Shown here: one piece after another, positions 35,944-44,737 of the stretch
Position numbering within the stretch: the first letter of the stretch is position 1
Layout of the letters: each line of letters begins with the position of its first letter
Assembly: GCF_002797555.1 (NCBI RefSeq)
Contig: NZ_PGFA01000001.1
Location: 1,054,001-1,118,000, forward strand
Length of the DNA stretch: 64,000 nucleotides
Direction of reading: 5' to 3'
Source: Hymenobacter chitinivorans DSM 11115
GTDB taxonomy: Bacteria; Bacteroidota; Bacteroidia; Cytophagales; Hymenobacteraceae
Notes under the pieces: model-generated
Told to the model about the DNA's origin: nothing
The model's database searches: none
Seen by the model: the letters and a program-made list of their open reading frames with translations, nothing else
Position numbers and translations under genes: made by a program

Positions 35944-36515
35944 GGGGGCGCGAAGTGAACCGTGAATATACGCCTCCACCGCACGCGGTGACGCCAGATT
36001 CCCGCTGACGAAGCAGAAAAGTCCCAGCCGCCCCGGGCAATTCGTCTGATTTACAGCGGAGCATGGAGCAGTACAGTCGGCATGACCAAGGGCGTGAATT
36101 GCTAGGGAAAATGAGCGGCCGCCCTTGAGTAGGAGCGGAGCCACCCACAGTAAACGAAACAACCGGCGTGCAGGATGAACCCCGAGCCCGCGACACCCCG
36201 GGAAAATGCGGCTGGGCCGATGCTGGAGCCAGCAGAATACCGCCAAAAAGCCCGGTCCGGCAACGGCTCAGCCAGCCACTTTTAGGCCGCCGAGGGCCGC
36301 CAAAATCGGCGGAAAAAGAGCCCTGCTGAAGCGAAAATAAAGTTTGGCTTCATATCGACTTCATGTCGAGTCAAGTGCTTTGTGCTACTCAACGAAAAGG
36401 TCGTTGGGCTAACCGCTTGAAATTGAGTTCTAATTCTTTGCTGCCCACGGGCCGCACGCCGCTCTGCCGACCTAATTCCCTTACCTCGAATCACCAACTG
36501 CCTGTCACGGTATTT
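35944..36515. other. Divergent spacer between the PAS kinase and the RND operon
   Basis: No gene is seen. It presumably holds both promoters. A short inverted pair TCGAC-TTCAT-GTCGA lies near 36354-36368 and could be a regulator site upstream of the RND operon. The AT-rich stretch at about 36325-36440 is the likely promoter region. Confidence 0.4.
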
Positions 36516-37604
36516 ATGAAAAGAACGTTCCTGCTCATGGCCATGAGCTTGGGTGTCTTGTATAGCACTACAAGCTGCTCGAAAGAAGAAAAGGAGAAGG
36601 AAGAGCAAGTTAAATTCCTGGTCACTAGTCCTCTGCAAAAAGACACGACCATCACCAAGGAGTACGTGGCCCAGATTCACGCCTTCCAGCACATTGAGGT
36701 GCGGGCCCTGGAAAAAGGCTACCTGCAGAAGATCTTCGTGGATGAAGGTCAGCAGGTAAAAAATGGGCAGCTCATGTTCCAGATCATGCCCCTGCTCTAC
36801 CAGGCCGAGCTGAAAAAAGCCGAGGCCGAGGCCAAGTTCGTGAACATCGAGTACCTGAATACCAAGAAGCTGGCCGATGGCAACATCGTGTCGCCCAACG
36901 AGTTGGCCTTGTCCCAGGCCAAGCTTGAAAAAGCCAAGGCCGAAGTAGCCCTGGCCCAGACTCACCTGGGCTTTACCACCATCCGGGCCCCGTTCAGCGG
37001 TATTATGGACCACTTCCAGGCCCGGCTCGGGAGCTTGGTCGATGAAGGCGACCTGCTGACTACGCTCTCCGACAACAGCAAGATGTGGGTGTACTACAAC
37101 GTGCCCGAGGCTGAATACCTAGCCTACCGGGCCCACGCCCAGGCCAACGACGCCCCGCACGTGAAGCTGCGCATGGCCAACAACGAGGTGTTCGACTACC
37201 CCGGCATTGTGCAAACCATCGAAGCCGACTTCAACAACGAAACCGGCAACATTGCCTTCCGGGCCACTTTCCCCAACCCCAAAGGCCTGCTGCGCAACGG
37301 CGAAACCGGCTCGGTACTGATGACCGTGCCCCTGAAAAACGCCCTGATTGTGCCCCAGAAAGCCACCTTCGAGGTACTGGAAAAGAAATTCATGTACGTC
37401 GTGGATAAGAACAACGTGGTGCACCAGACCGAAGTCACGGTGGCCTCCGAAATGCCCGACCTCTACATCATCTCCGCGGGCCTGAAACCGGGCGACAAAA
37501 TCATGCTCGAAGGCATCCGCAAAGTGAAGGACGGCGACAAAATCAGCTTCACCTACCAGGAGCCCAAGTCGGTCATTTCGCACCTGAAAGTGTATTCAGA
37601 ATAG
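36516..37604 (+). CDS. RND efflux periplasmic adaptor (membrane fusion protein)
   Basis: A 362-residue lipoprotein. The signal peptide ends in the lipobox-like STTSC (Cys at about residue 21). It has the adaptor layout of a lipoyl half-motif (ALEKGYLQKIFVDEGQQVKNGQLMF), a short helical hairpin rich in Ala/Lys/Glu, the second lipoyl half (GFTTIRAPFSGIMD) and a beta-barrel. It links the RND pump and outer-membrane channel encoded downstream. Its TAG stop (37602-37604) is the first three bases of a palindromic element. ATG 36516 is chosen; the frame upstream is unrelated. Confidence 0.94.
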   Translation: MKRTFLLMAMSLGVLYSTTSCSKEEKEKEEQVKFLVTSPLQKDTTITKEYVAQIHAFQHIEVRALEKGYLQKIFVDEGQQVKNGQLMFQIMPLLYQAELKKAEAEAKFVNIEYLNTKKLADGNIVSPNELALSQAKLEKAKAEVALAQTHLGFTTIRAPFSGIMDHFQARLGSLVDEGDLLTTLSDNSKMWVYYNVPEAEYLAYRAHAQANDAPHVKLRMANNEVFDYPGIVQTIEADFNNETGNIAFRATFPNPKGLLRNGETGSVLMTVPLKNALIVPQKATFEVLEKKFMYVVDKNNVVHQTEVTVASEMPDLYIISAGLKPGDKIMLEGIRKVKDGDKISFTYQEPKSVISHLKVYSE

Positions 37605-37676
37605 TTGTTAGTTGTTGGTTGTCAGTTGTTAGGGCGGTTTTTACCCTAACAACTGACAACCAGCAACGGACAACTA
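37602..37676. repeat. Palindromic element as intercistronic spacer in the RND operon
   Basis: Arms of 31 bp at 37602-37632 and 37646-37676 are inverted repeats with a few mismatches and a 13-nt loop. They are the same family as those at 2351, 46631 and 47984. The stop codon of the adaptor gene is the first three bases of the element, and the pump gene starts 12 bp after it. Confidence 0.9.
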
Positions 37677-37688
37677 AACTCATCAGCT

Positions 37689-40600
37689 ATGTTTAGTAGA
37701 TTCCTTCGCCGGCCCGTCTTTGCCATCGTCATATCGGTGGTCATCATGTTCCTGGGTATTCTGGCCATTAATACCCTGCCTACGTCCCAATTCCCGGAGA
37801 TTTCGCCGCCCATGGTAATGGTGAGCACGGCCTATCCGGGTGCCAGCGCCAAGGTGCTGACCGAATCGGTGCTCATCCCGCTCGAGCAGGCCATCAACGG
37901 CGTGCCGGGCATGAAATACATGACTTCCGACGCCGTTTCGGCCGGGGAAGCCAACATTCAGATCGTCTTCAAGCTGGGCACCGACCCCGAGCAGGCGGTG
38001 GTAAACGTCAACACCCGCATTGCCCAGATCCTGAACCGTCTGCCGGTGCTGGTGCAGCGCGAAGGGGTGGTGGTAAACCGGGTGGTGCCCAACATGCTCA
38101 TGTACGTCAACCTCTACAGCAAGGACAAGAATACCGACATGCGGTACCTCTTCAACTTTGCCGGGGTCAACATGCTGCCCGAGATTCAGCGCATCGACGG
38201 TATCGGCCGGGCCAGCATCCTGGGTAGCCGGCAGTACGCCATGCGGGTGTGGCTCAAGCCCGACCGGATGCGGGCCTACAACCTGTCCGTCGACGACGTG
38301 ATGGAAGCCCTCAACGACCAGAGCGTGATTGGCTCCCCGGGCCGGATTGGCCGCTCGGATGGCAAAGAAGCCTCGGCTTTGGAGTACGTGCTGACCTACA
38401 AAGGCCGCTTCAACGACGTGGAGGAGTATAAGAACGTCATCATCAAGGCCAACGCCAACGGCGAGACGCTCCGCCTCAAGGACGTGGCCAACGTGGAGCT
38501 GGGCTCGGAATTCTACGACATCTACTCCAACCTGGACGGCTACCCCTCGGCGGCCATCATGCTCAAGCAAACCTACGGCTCCAACGCCTCCGACGTCATC
38601 AAGAGCGTGAAGGCCAAGCTGGAAGAGCTGAAGAAAACCATGCCGCCCGGCATGGACTACAAGATCAGCTACGACGTGTCGAACTTCCTCGACGCCTCCA
38701 CCGAAAACGTCATTCACACCCTGCGCGACGCCTTTATCCTGGTGGCCCTGGTGGTGTTCCTCTTCCTGGGCGACTGGCGCTCCACGCTGATTCCCATTAT
38801 TGCCGTGCCGGTGTCTCTGGTCGGGGCCTTCATTGCCATGCAGGCCTTCGGGATGACCATCAACATGATTACGCTCTTTGCCCTGGTGCTGGCCATCGGT
38901 ATTGTCGTCGACGACGCCATTGTAGTGGTAGAAGCGGTGCACGCCAAGATGGAGGAAAAGCACCTCTCGCCCTACGGCGCGGTGCGCGAAGTAGTCGGGG
39001 AAATCAGCGGCGCCATCATTGCCATTACCATCCTGATGACGGCCGTATTCGTGCCCGTGGCCTTCATGAGCGGCCCGGTGGGTATTTTCTACCGGCAGTT
39101 CTCGATTACAATGGCCTCGTCCATCGTTATTTCCGGTATCGTGGCTCTGACGCTGACGCCGGTGCTCTGCGCCATGATTCTGAAGAACACCCACGGCCAG
39201 CCCCGCAAAAAGACGCCCATCAACCGCTTCATCGACTGGTTTAACCGCGGCTTCGAGCGCCTGACCGGCCGCTACACCACCTTCCTGGAGAAAGTCGTGG
39301 ACCGCCGCGTGTTCACCTTCGCCATTCTGATTGCCTTCGGGGTGGGCATCTTCGGCATCTCGTCCACGCTGCCCACGGGCTTTATTCCGGCCGAGGACCA
39401 GGGCATGCTCTACGCCATTATCCAGACCCCGCCCGGCTCGACGCTGGAACGCACCAACGCCCTGTCGCAGCAGCTCTCGGCCCTGGCCGAGAAAGTGCCC
39501 GGCATCGAGAGCATTTCCTCGCTGGCCGGTTACGAAGTCCTGACCGAGGGCCGGGGCTCCAACGCCGGTACGCTGCTCATTAACCTCAAGCCTTGGTCGG
39601 AACGCAAGGAATCCATCCACGACATCGTGGAGAATCTGGAGAAAAAGGCCAAGGAAATTCCCGGCGCGACCATCGAGTTCTTCGAGCCGCCGGCAGTACC
39701 GGGCTACGGCGCCGCGGGTGGTTTCCAGCTCCAGTTGCTCGACAAAACCAGCACCGGCGACTATAAGGCGCTGGAAAAAGTCAACGAGGACTTCATGGCC
39801 GAGCTCAAAAAGCGCAAGGAGCTGGCCGGGCTGTTTACCTTCTTCTCGGCCAACTATCCGCAGTACGAGCTGCAGATCGACAACCAGCTGGCCATGCAGA
39901 AGGGCGTGAGCATCGGCAACGCCATGAACACGCTGAGCATCATGGTGGGCTCGACCTACGAGCTGGGCTTTATCAAGTACCAGCGCTTCTTCAAGGTGTT
40001 CGTGCAGGCCTCGCCCGAGTACCGCCGTCTGCCCAAGGACATCCTGGACATGTGGGTGAAAAACGACAAGGGCGAGATGGTGCCGTTTTCGGCTTTCATG
40101 AAAATCGTGAAGGGCCAGGGTGCCAACGAAATCAACCGCTACAACATGTACCCCACGGCCTCCATCCGCGGCGACGCGGCCCCGGGCTACAGCTCGGGTG
40201 AGGCCCTCAAGGCGGTGCAGGAAGTGGCGGCCAAAACCCTGCCCCGCGGCTACGACATCGACTGGGGCGGCCTATCGAAAGACGAGGTGAGCCGCGGCAA
40301 CGAGGCCATCTACATCTTCCTCGTGGTGCTGGCCTTCGTGTACCTGGTGCTGGCGGCCCAGTACGAAAGCTTCCTGCTGCCGCTGGCCGTTATTCTGTCC
40401 TTGCCCGCGGGTATTTTCGGCTCCTTTTTGCTAATCAAAACCCTGGGCCTGGCCAACAACATCTACGCCCAGGTAGGCTTAGTGATGCTGGTAGGTTTGC
40501 TGGGTAAGAACGCCGTGCTGATTGTGGAATTCGCGGTGCAGAAGCACGAGGAGGGCATGAGTGTGCGCGACGCGGCCATTGAAGGCGCCAAAGTGCGTTT

Positions 40601-40880
40601 CCGCCCCATTCTGATGACGTCCTTCGCCTTCATTGCCGGCCTGATTCCGCTGGTGCTGGCCACCGGTGCCGGCGCCATCGGCAACCGCACCATCGGTACC
40701 TCGGCCCTGGGCGGCATGCTGTTCGGCACCGTGTTCGGCGTCATCATCGTGCCGGGCCTGTACTACATTTTCGGCACCCTGGCCGCCGGCCGCCGCCTCA
40801 TTGGCGACGAGAACGAAAATCCCCTGTCGGAGTTTGAACCCCGCGTTATAGTTGAAGAAGAAGTTGAGACTCATGCTTAA
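37689..40880 (+). CDS. RND efflux pump permease (AcrB/HAE1 family)
   Basis: A 1063-residue inner-membrane proton-driven exporter. It has the twelve-segment AcrB layout with two large periplasmic loops. The proton-relay aspartates are in LAIGIVVDDAIVVVEAV. Other typical segments are FSRFLRRPVFAIVISVVIMF, TLPTSQFPEISPP, VFLFLGDWRSTLIPIIAVPVS and VLAAQYESFLLPLAVILSLP. It forms a tripartite pump with the adaptor and outer-membrane genes that flank it. The spectrum is likely hydrophobic drugs, which is inference. Its stop overlaps the start of the next gene by eight bases. Confidence 0.96.
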   Translation: MFSRFLRRPVFAIVISVVIMFLGILAINTLPTSQFPEISPPMVMVSTAYPGASAKVLTESVLIPLEQAINGVPGMKYMTSDAVSAGEANIQIVFKLGTDPEQAVVNVNTRIAQILNRLPVLVQREGVVVNRVVPNMLMYVNLYSKDKNTDMRYLFNFAGVNMLPEIQRIDGIGRASILGSRQYAMRVWLKPDRMRAYNLSVDDVMEALNDQSVIGSPGRIGRSDGKEASALEYVLTYKGRFNDVEEYKNVIIKANANGETLRLKDVANVELGSEFYDIYSNLDGYPSAAIMLKQTYGSNASDVIKSVKAKLEELKKTMPPGMDYKISYDVSNFLDASTENVIHTLRDAFILVALVVFLFLGDWRSTLIPIIAVPVSLVGAFIAMQAFGMTINMITLFALVLAIGIVVDDAIVVVEAVHAKMEEKHLSPYGAVREVVGEISGAIIAITILMTAVFVPVAFMSGPVGIFYRQFSITMASSIVISGIVALTLTPVLCAMILKNTHGQPRKKTPINRFIDWFNRGFERLTGRYTTFLEKVVDRRVFTFAILIAFGVGIFGISSTLPTGFIPAEDQGMLYAIIQTPPGSTLERTNALSQQLSALAEKVPGIESISSLAGYEVLTEGRGSNAGTLLINLKPWSERKESIHDIVENLEKKAKEIPGATIEFFEPPAVPGYGAAGGFQLQLLDKTSTGDYKALEKVNEDFMAELKKRKELAGLFTFFSANYPQYELQIDNQLAMQKGVSIGNAMNTLSIMVGSTYELGFIKYQRFFKVFVQASPEYRRLPKDILDMWVKNDKGEMVPFSAFMKIVKGQGANEINRYNMYPTASIRGDAAPGYSSGEALKAVQEVAAKTLPRGYDIDWGGLSKDEVSRGNEAIYIFLVVLAFVYLVLAAQYESFLLPLAVILSLPAGIFGSFLLIKTLGLANNIYAQVGLVMLVGLLGKNAVLIVEFAVQKHEEGMSVRDAAIEGAKVRFRPILMTSFAFIAGLIPLVLATGAGAIGNRTIGTSALGGMLFGTVFGVIIVPGLYYIFGTLAAGRRLIGDENENPLSEFEPRVIVEEEVETHA

Positions 40881-42312
40881 GAAACGCATTTATCAAAGCC
40901 TGAGCGCAGCTTGCCTAGCCCTGGCCATGGGCGCCTGCAAAACGCCCACCCTGGTGCAGAAAAACGAGAACCGCACCGTCCCCGCCACTTTCACCGGCGC
41001 CGCCGCCGACTCGACCAACAACATAGCCCGGGTAACGTGGAAGGAGTTTTTCACCGACCCCAACCTGACGGCCCTGATTGATACGGCCCTGCAGCGCAAC
41101 CAGGAGCTGAACATCACGCTCCAGGAAATCGAAATTGCCCGCCAGGAAATCCGGGCCCGCAAGGGCGAATACCTGCCCACGGTGGGCCTGGGCGCGGCGG
41201 CCGGCGTCGAAAAAGCGGCCCGTTACACCCTGCCCGGGGCCACGGAGGAAAACGTGGACATCAAGCCCGAGCGCCGCACCCCCGACCCGCTGACCGACTT
41301 CCAGGTGGGCGCCTACGCCAGCTGGGAAGTGGATATCTGGCACAAGCTGCGCAACGCCAAAAAGGCCGCCGCCGCGCGCTACCTGGCCTCGGTGGAGGGC
41401 AAAAACTTCACGGTGACCAACCTGATTGCCGAAATTGCCAACTCGTACTACGAGTTGCTGGCTCTGGACAACCAGCTGGCCATTATCCAGCAGAACCTGC
41501 AGATTCAGGGCAACGCCCTGAAGGCCGTGCGCCTGCAAAAGGACGCGGCCCGGGTAACCGAGCTGGCCGTGCGCCGCTTCGAAGCCCAGGTGCACAACAC
41601 CCAAGCCAAGCAGTTCCTGATTCAGCAGCGCATCACGGAAACCGAAAACCGCATCAACTTCCTGGTGGGCCGCTACCCCCAGCCCATTGTGCGCAACGAC
41701 GCCACCTTCAACGACCTGGTGCCGAAAGCCATTCAGGGTGGGGTGCCCGCCCAGCTGCTGCAAAACCGCCCCGACGTGCGCCAGGCCGAGCAAAACCTGG
41801 TGGCCGCCAAGCTGGACGTGCAGGTGGCCCGGGCCAATTTTTACCCCTCGCTACGCATCACCGGCGCGGTGGGCTCGGCGGCCTTCCAGCCCGGCTTGCT
41901 GGCCACGCTACCCGAGTCGGTACTGCTGTCGGTGGCCGGGGATATTGCCGCCCCGCTCATCAACAAGAACGGTATTAAAGCCCTGTACTACAGTGCTAAC
42001 GCCCGCCAGACCCAGGCCGTGTACAACTACGAGCGGACGGTGCTCAACGCCTACATCGAGGTAGCCAACCAGCTGGCCAACATCAGCAACCTGGAGAAAA
42101 CCTACAGTGAGAAGGCCAAGGAAGTACAGGCCCTGAACGAGTCGAGCACGATATCGAACAGCCTCTTCAGCTCGGCCCGCGCCGACTACACCGAGGTGCT
42201 CTTCACCCAGCGCGACGCCCTGGAATCGAAGTTCGACCTGGTCGAAACCAAGATGCAGCAACTCAACGCCACGGTGAACGTGTACCGGGCCCTGGGCGGC
42301 GGCTGGAAGTAA
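40873..42312 (+). CDS. Outer-membrane efflux channel (TolC/OprM family)
   Basis: A 479-residue lipoprotein with a signal peptide ending ALAMGAC (Cys about residue 22). Two OEP repeats are seen: the first with LNITLQEIEIARQEIRARKGEYLP, the second with NRPDVRQAEQNLVAAKLDVQVARANFYPSLRI, a hallmark of NodT-type channels. ATG 40873 overlaps the pump gene; the earlier in-frame ATG at 40852 would give a non-lipoprotein signal. It completes the tripartite RND pump. Confidence 0.95.
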   Translation: MLKKRIYQSLSAACLALAMGACKTPTLVQKNENRTVPATFTGAAADSTNNIARVTWKEFFTDPNLTALIDTALQRNQELNITLQEIEIARQEIRARKGEYLPTVGLGAAAGVEKAARYTLPGATEENVDIKPERRTPDPLTDFQVGAYASWEVDIWHKLRNAKKAAAARYLASVEGKNFTVTNLIAEIANSYYELLALDNQLAIIQQNLQIQGNALKAVRLQKDAARVTELAVRRFEAQVHNTQAKQFLIQQRITETENRINFLVGRYPQPIVRNDATFNDLVPKAIQGGVPAQLLQNRPDVRQAEQNLVAAKLDVQVARANFYPSLRITGAVGSAAFQPGLLATLPESVLLSVAGDIAAPLINKNGIKALYYSANARQTQAVYNYERTVLNAYIEVANQLANISNLEKTYSEKAKEVQALNESSTISNSLFSSARADYTEVLFTQRDALESKFDLVETKMQQLNATVNVYRALGGGWK

Positions 42313-42386
42313 CCCGCGCCCCCGCTTTCTGTAATTCGCTAAAAAGCCCCGGCCTAGCTAGGGCCTGGTCCTTACCCAAATTTTCT

Positions 42387-42420
42387 AAAGCGTTCCGGCT
42401 TATGGCCGGAACGCTTTTTT
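42387..42420 (+). terminator. Rho-independent terminator after the RND operon
   Basis: AAAGCGTTCCGG pairs with CCGGAACGCTTT around a 7-nt loop, followed by T residues. It is 75 bp after the channel gene. Confidence 0.88.
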
Positions 42421-42565
42421 AGTATTGTTGGTGGCCTCTGGTAAAACGGAAACTGTAATTGGGTTAGTCGCAAGTATTGCTCATTTTAACGTAAACGGTG
42501 GTGGCTGTTGCAGAACTCAGGGTAGTTGCTTCACGGGTGGCTAGGGTGTCGCTTTAGGGTGCCTG

Positions 42566-42883
42566 TTGCGCCAAGCGCGTGTAGTTGCGGGCTGCTGCCC
42601 CCCGCCCCTGGGCCAGGGTCCGCCGGCGCCCCCCGAACTGCCCGAATCGGCCACCTACGACACGCTGGCCCCCCTGCCGGCCCCCGACCCGCTGCTCCAG
42701 GATACCGAGCTGCCCGGCGCTACCACTCCCGCCGCTGAGCCCCTGCGCCAGCGCCTGCGCGACGCCCGCCAGCAGCTGCTGCTGCAGTACGGGCAGCGCC
42801 TGGCCCAGCAGCAAAACCGCGCCGTACTGCTGGCCCGCCGCCGGGGCGTGGCCCAGCCATCAACGCGGCGAGTTAGAGCGTAG
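42566..42883 (+). pseudogene. Truncated paralogue of the XRE-type protein at 43112
   Basis: A 105-codon frame that matches only the C-terminal half of the neighbouring HTH protein. Shared features are PPPLGQGPPA, LAPLPAPDP, AAEPLRQ and a Gln/Leu helix ending in ARRRG. The helix-turn-helix part is missing and the first residues (MRQARVVAGC) are unrelated, so it is most likely a decayed duplicate. GC content is very high, like the parent. Confidence 0.6.
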
Positions 42884-42944
42884 CCGCCTGAATTAGGTGC
42901 GTAGACAAACGTCTTACTTTTATGCTTCTTGTCTACGTAGATGC

Positions 42945-43024
42945 GTAGACAAGTCCGGTCAATTTAGCAAGTCTGTCTACGCGGTTACGTAGACAAACTT
43001 GCTAAATTGACCGGACTTGTCTAC
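42945..43024. repeat. 37-bp hairpin with GTAGACAA ends upstream of the XRE gene
   Basis: Arms at 42945-42981 and 42988-43024 are inverted repeats with one mismatch in 37 and a 6-nt loop. Each end carries GTAGACAA. Two further copies (42901 region and 42930-42937, inverted) precede it, so six alternating GTAGACAA boxes lie within 125 bp. It is 87 bp upstream of the HTH gene. Confidence 0.88.
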
Positions 43025-43111
43025 CTAGGGATAGTACTGGGCAACGGCTTTTCGAGGGTTTCAAGCCTAACCTTCTTTCAGCCTGCTTCCCTATCCCTTG
43101 TCCCTGCTTAT

Positions 43112-43720
43112 ATGCCTGCTCCCGAACCCTTGCTGAGCCTCACCGCCGCCGTCCGGGCGCACTTCGGGCTGACGGTGCGGCAGCTGGCCCGCTACCTGGG
43201 CGTGTCGGCGGGGCTGGTGTCGCACCTGGAAGCGGGGCGGCGGGGCCTCTCGCCGGCTCTGGCCCCGCGTCTGCTGCGGCTCACGCCCGTGCTGCCCCCT
43301 CCCTTAGGGCAGGGCCCGCCAGCGGCACCCGAGCCGCCCGCTCCTTTCGACCCGCTGGCGGCCCTGCCCGCCCCCGACCCCGCCGTGCTACCGCCACCGG
43401 GACCAGCCACTGCCGAAAGCCTGCGCCAGCCCTGGCGGCGCTACCGGCTGCAGCTGCTCACGCTGGGGCAGCAGCTGGCTCTGTTGCAGCGGCAGGCCGC
43501 CGCCCTGGCCCACCGCCGCCGGGGGCTGGCCCTGTTGCGGGCCATCAGCCCGCCTCCCGACCCCACCGAGGCCGCCCACTACGCCCGCTGGCTCGACGAG
43601 CTGACGGCTGACCTGGCCTGGGCCGACCCCGACCCGGTAGCGACGGCCACCGCCGGCCGCCTGCTGGCCGCCCGCGTGGCCGGCCTGCGCGCCACGCTGG
43701 CCCTGCTGCCTTCCGCGTAG
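43112..43720 (+). CDS. XRE-type helix-turn-helix protein
   Basis: A 202-residue protein. Residues about 8-55 are a Cro/CI-type helix-turn-helix (FGLTVRQLARYLGVSAGLVSHLEAGRRGLS). The rest is Pro-rich (LPPPLGQGPPAAPEPPAP), then long Gln/Leu/Arg helices (LRQPWRRYRLQLLTLGQQLALLQRQAAALAHRRRG) with no known domain. The frame opens at 43007, but ATG 43112 (MPAPEPLL) starts just before the HTH. It is preceded by a cluster of inverted GTAGACAA boxes and by a truncated paralogue. Likely a DNA-binding regulator; target unknown. Confidence 0.8.
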   Translation: MPAPEPLLSLTAAVRAHFGLTVRQLARYLGVSAGLVSHLEAGRRGLSPALAPRLLRLTPVLPPPLGQGPPAAPEPPAPFDPLAALPAPDPAVLPPPGPATAESLRQPWRRYRLQLLTLGQQLALLQRQAAALAHRRRGLALLRAISPPPDPTEAAHYARWLDELTADLAWADPDPVATATAGRLLAARVAGLRATLALLPSA

Positions 43721-43791
43721 GTGCCGGGCCTGTTCGTTCGTAATTAGTGGTGACTTCTCAACAACGGAAGGCATAGCCCAGGGCCCGGCAC
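43721..43791. repeat. 10-bp inverted repeat after the XRE gene
   Basis: GTGCCGGGCC (43721-43730) and GGCCCGGCAC (43782-43791) are perfect inverted repeats 51 bp apart, starting directly after the TAG stop. No T-run follows, so a terminator role is uncertain. Confidence 0.5.
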
Positions 43792-43844
43792 CAATCCTAT
43801 TTTAATGAAACGACCGTTTTCGTGAACAATCTTTATAATTGAGT

Positions 43845-44531
43845 ATGGCCAATTGCTGTCGGCACCTGTTCTGCGGGCTTTTCCTCCTTGGGTTCCTTTC
43901 AGGAGCTCACCACGCGGCTGCCGTCGGAAAGCCAGCGTTGCGTCGGTATTGTCAAGCACCGGCCGACACGCTCCCCGGGCAGGTGCGGCGCTATTACGAA
44001 AACGGCCGGCTGCTGGAATCCTACACGCGGGTCAACGGAGTACTAGAGGGCCCCTGGGTTATTTATTTCCCCTCAGGGCGTGTAGACCGTGAGATGACCT
44101 TTCTGGCGGGCCGGCCCCATGGCTTGTATAAATCCTACGATAAACAAGGGCGCCTAGAGCGGGAAATCGGCTACGTAAACGGCGTGTTGGACGGGCCCTG
44201 GGTCTTTTATTACCAGGGTGCGAAATCCATTCAAGCCACGTTCCAGAACGGCAAGCTCGAAGGGCGGTATGCCGTATTCTACCCCACCGGGGCGCTGAAG
44301 GTGCAGGCGCAGTACCACCAAGGCAACCTAGCGTCTAAGGTGTCCGCCTATACCAAAGAGGGGCAATTGGTAAACGAAGAAGTGCCTAATGCTGCTGGGG
44401 ACCGGGTGATGACCCGGCTCACCTATGACAAAGCGGGCCGCCTCAAACGCTCGGAGGCCGTAGATTTCGTTCCTTCCGGTACCTACTTAGGCCCCGCCAT
44501 CATGGGAGGGAGCTTGGGTGGTAAGCAATAG
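43845..44531 (+). CDS. MORN-like / YwqK family repeat protein, secreted
   Basis: A 228-residue protein with a signal peptide (CGLFLLGFLSGAHHAAA, cleavage near AVG). It contains five or so MORN_2-type repeats of the YwqK family: YYENGRLLESYTRVNGVLEGPWVIYFPSGR, VNGVLDGPWVFYY, and GKLEGRYAVFYPTGALK. Proteins of this kind are often labelled YwqK-family antitoxins, but here no toxin gene is adjacent and the protein is exported, so that label should not be taken as function. ATG 43845 is preferred over the TTG six bases upstream. Confidence 0.82.
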   Translation: MANCCRHLFCGLFLLGFLSGAHHAAAVGKPALRRYCQAPADTLPGQVRRYYENGRLLESYTRVNGVLEGPWVIYFPSGRVDREMTFLAGRPHGLYKSYDKQGRLEREIGYVNGVLDGPWVFYYQGAKSIQATFQNGKLEGRYAVFYPTGALKVQAQYHQGNLASKVSAYTKEGQLVNEEVPNAAGDRVMTRLTYDKAGRLKRSEAVDFVPSGTYLGPAIMGGSLGGKQ

Positions 44532-44612
44532 CCACTATTAATTCGCTCCTTTTCCTGGACTTCTGCTCATGCACGTTTACTGGCGTGGCAAAGTATCCCT
44601 ACGGCCCAGAGT

Positions 44613-44680
44613 GAGTTCAAGAAACTAGTTCACCTTGCAAAGTTCAGAAAATGCAGCATTGGGATGAGTTTCCTGAACTC
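44613..44680. terminator. Possible convergent hairpin between ywqK-like and nucleotidyltransferase genes
   Basis: GAGTTCAAGAAAC (44613-44625) and GTTTCCTGAACTC (44668-44680) pair with one mismatch around a 42-nt loop. It sits between convergent genes. No clear T-run, so it may be a repeat remnant instead. Confidence 0.35.
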
Positions 44681-44737
44681 CTGGCTCTTGGGAAGATATG
44701 GGTTTGAACGGGGCTTTTATATTTACCAGTAACCACG

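Noticed and set aside
37683..39620. A 645-codon minus-strand open frame opposite the RND pump gene
   Set aside because: It is an antisense shadow of a clear AcrB-family gene in a GC-rich genome, and its translation shows no domain. Similar shadows at 33589-35679, 60157-62223, 19194-21194 and 16230-17537 were left out for the same reason.
43845..44531. YwqK-like protein as antitoxin of a toxin-antitoxin pair with the XRE gene
   Set aside because: The protein has a signal peptide and MORN repeats, no toxin partner is visible, and the XRE gene is not a toxin.
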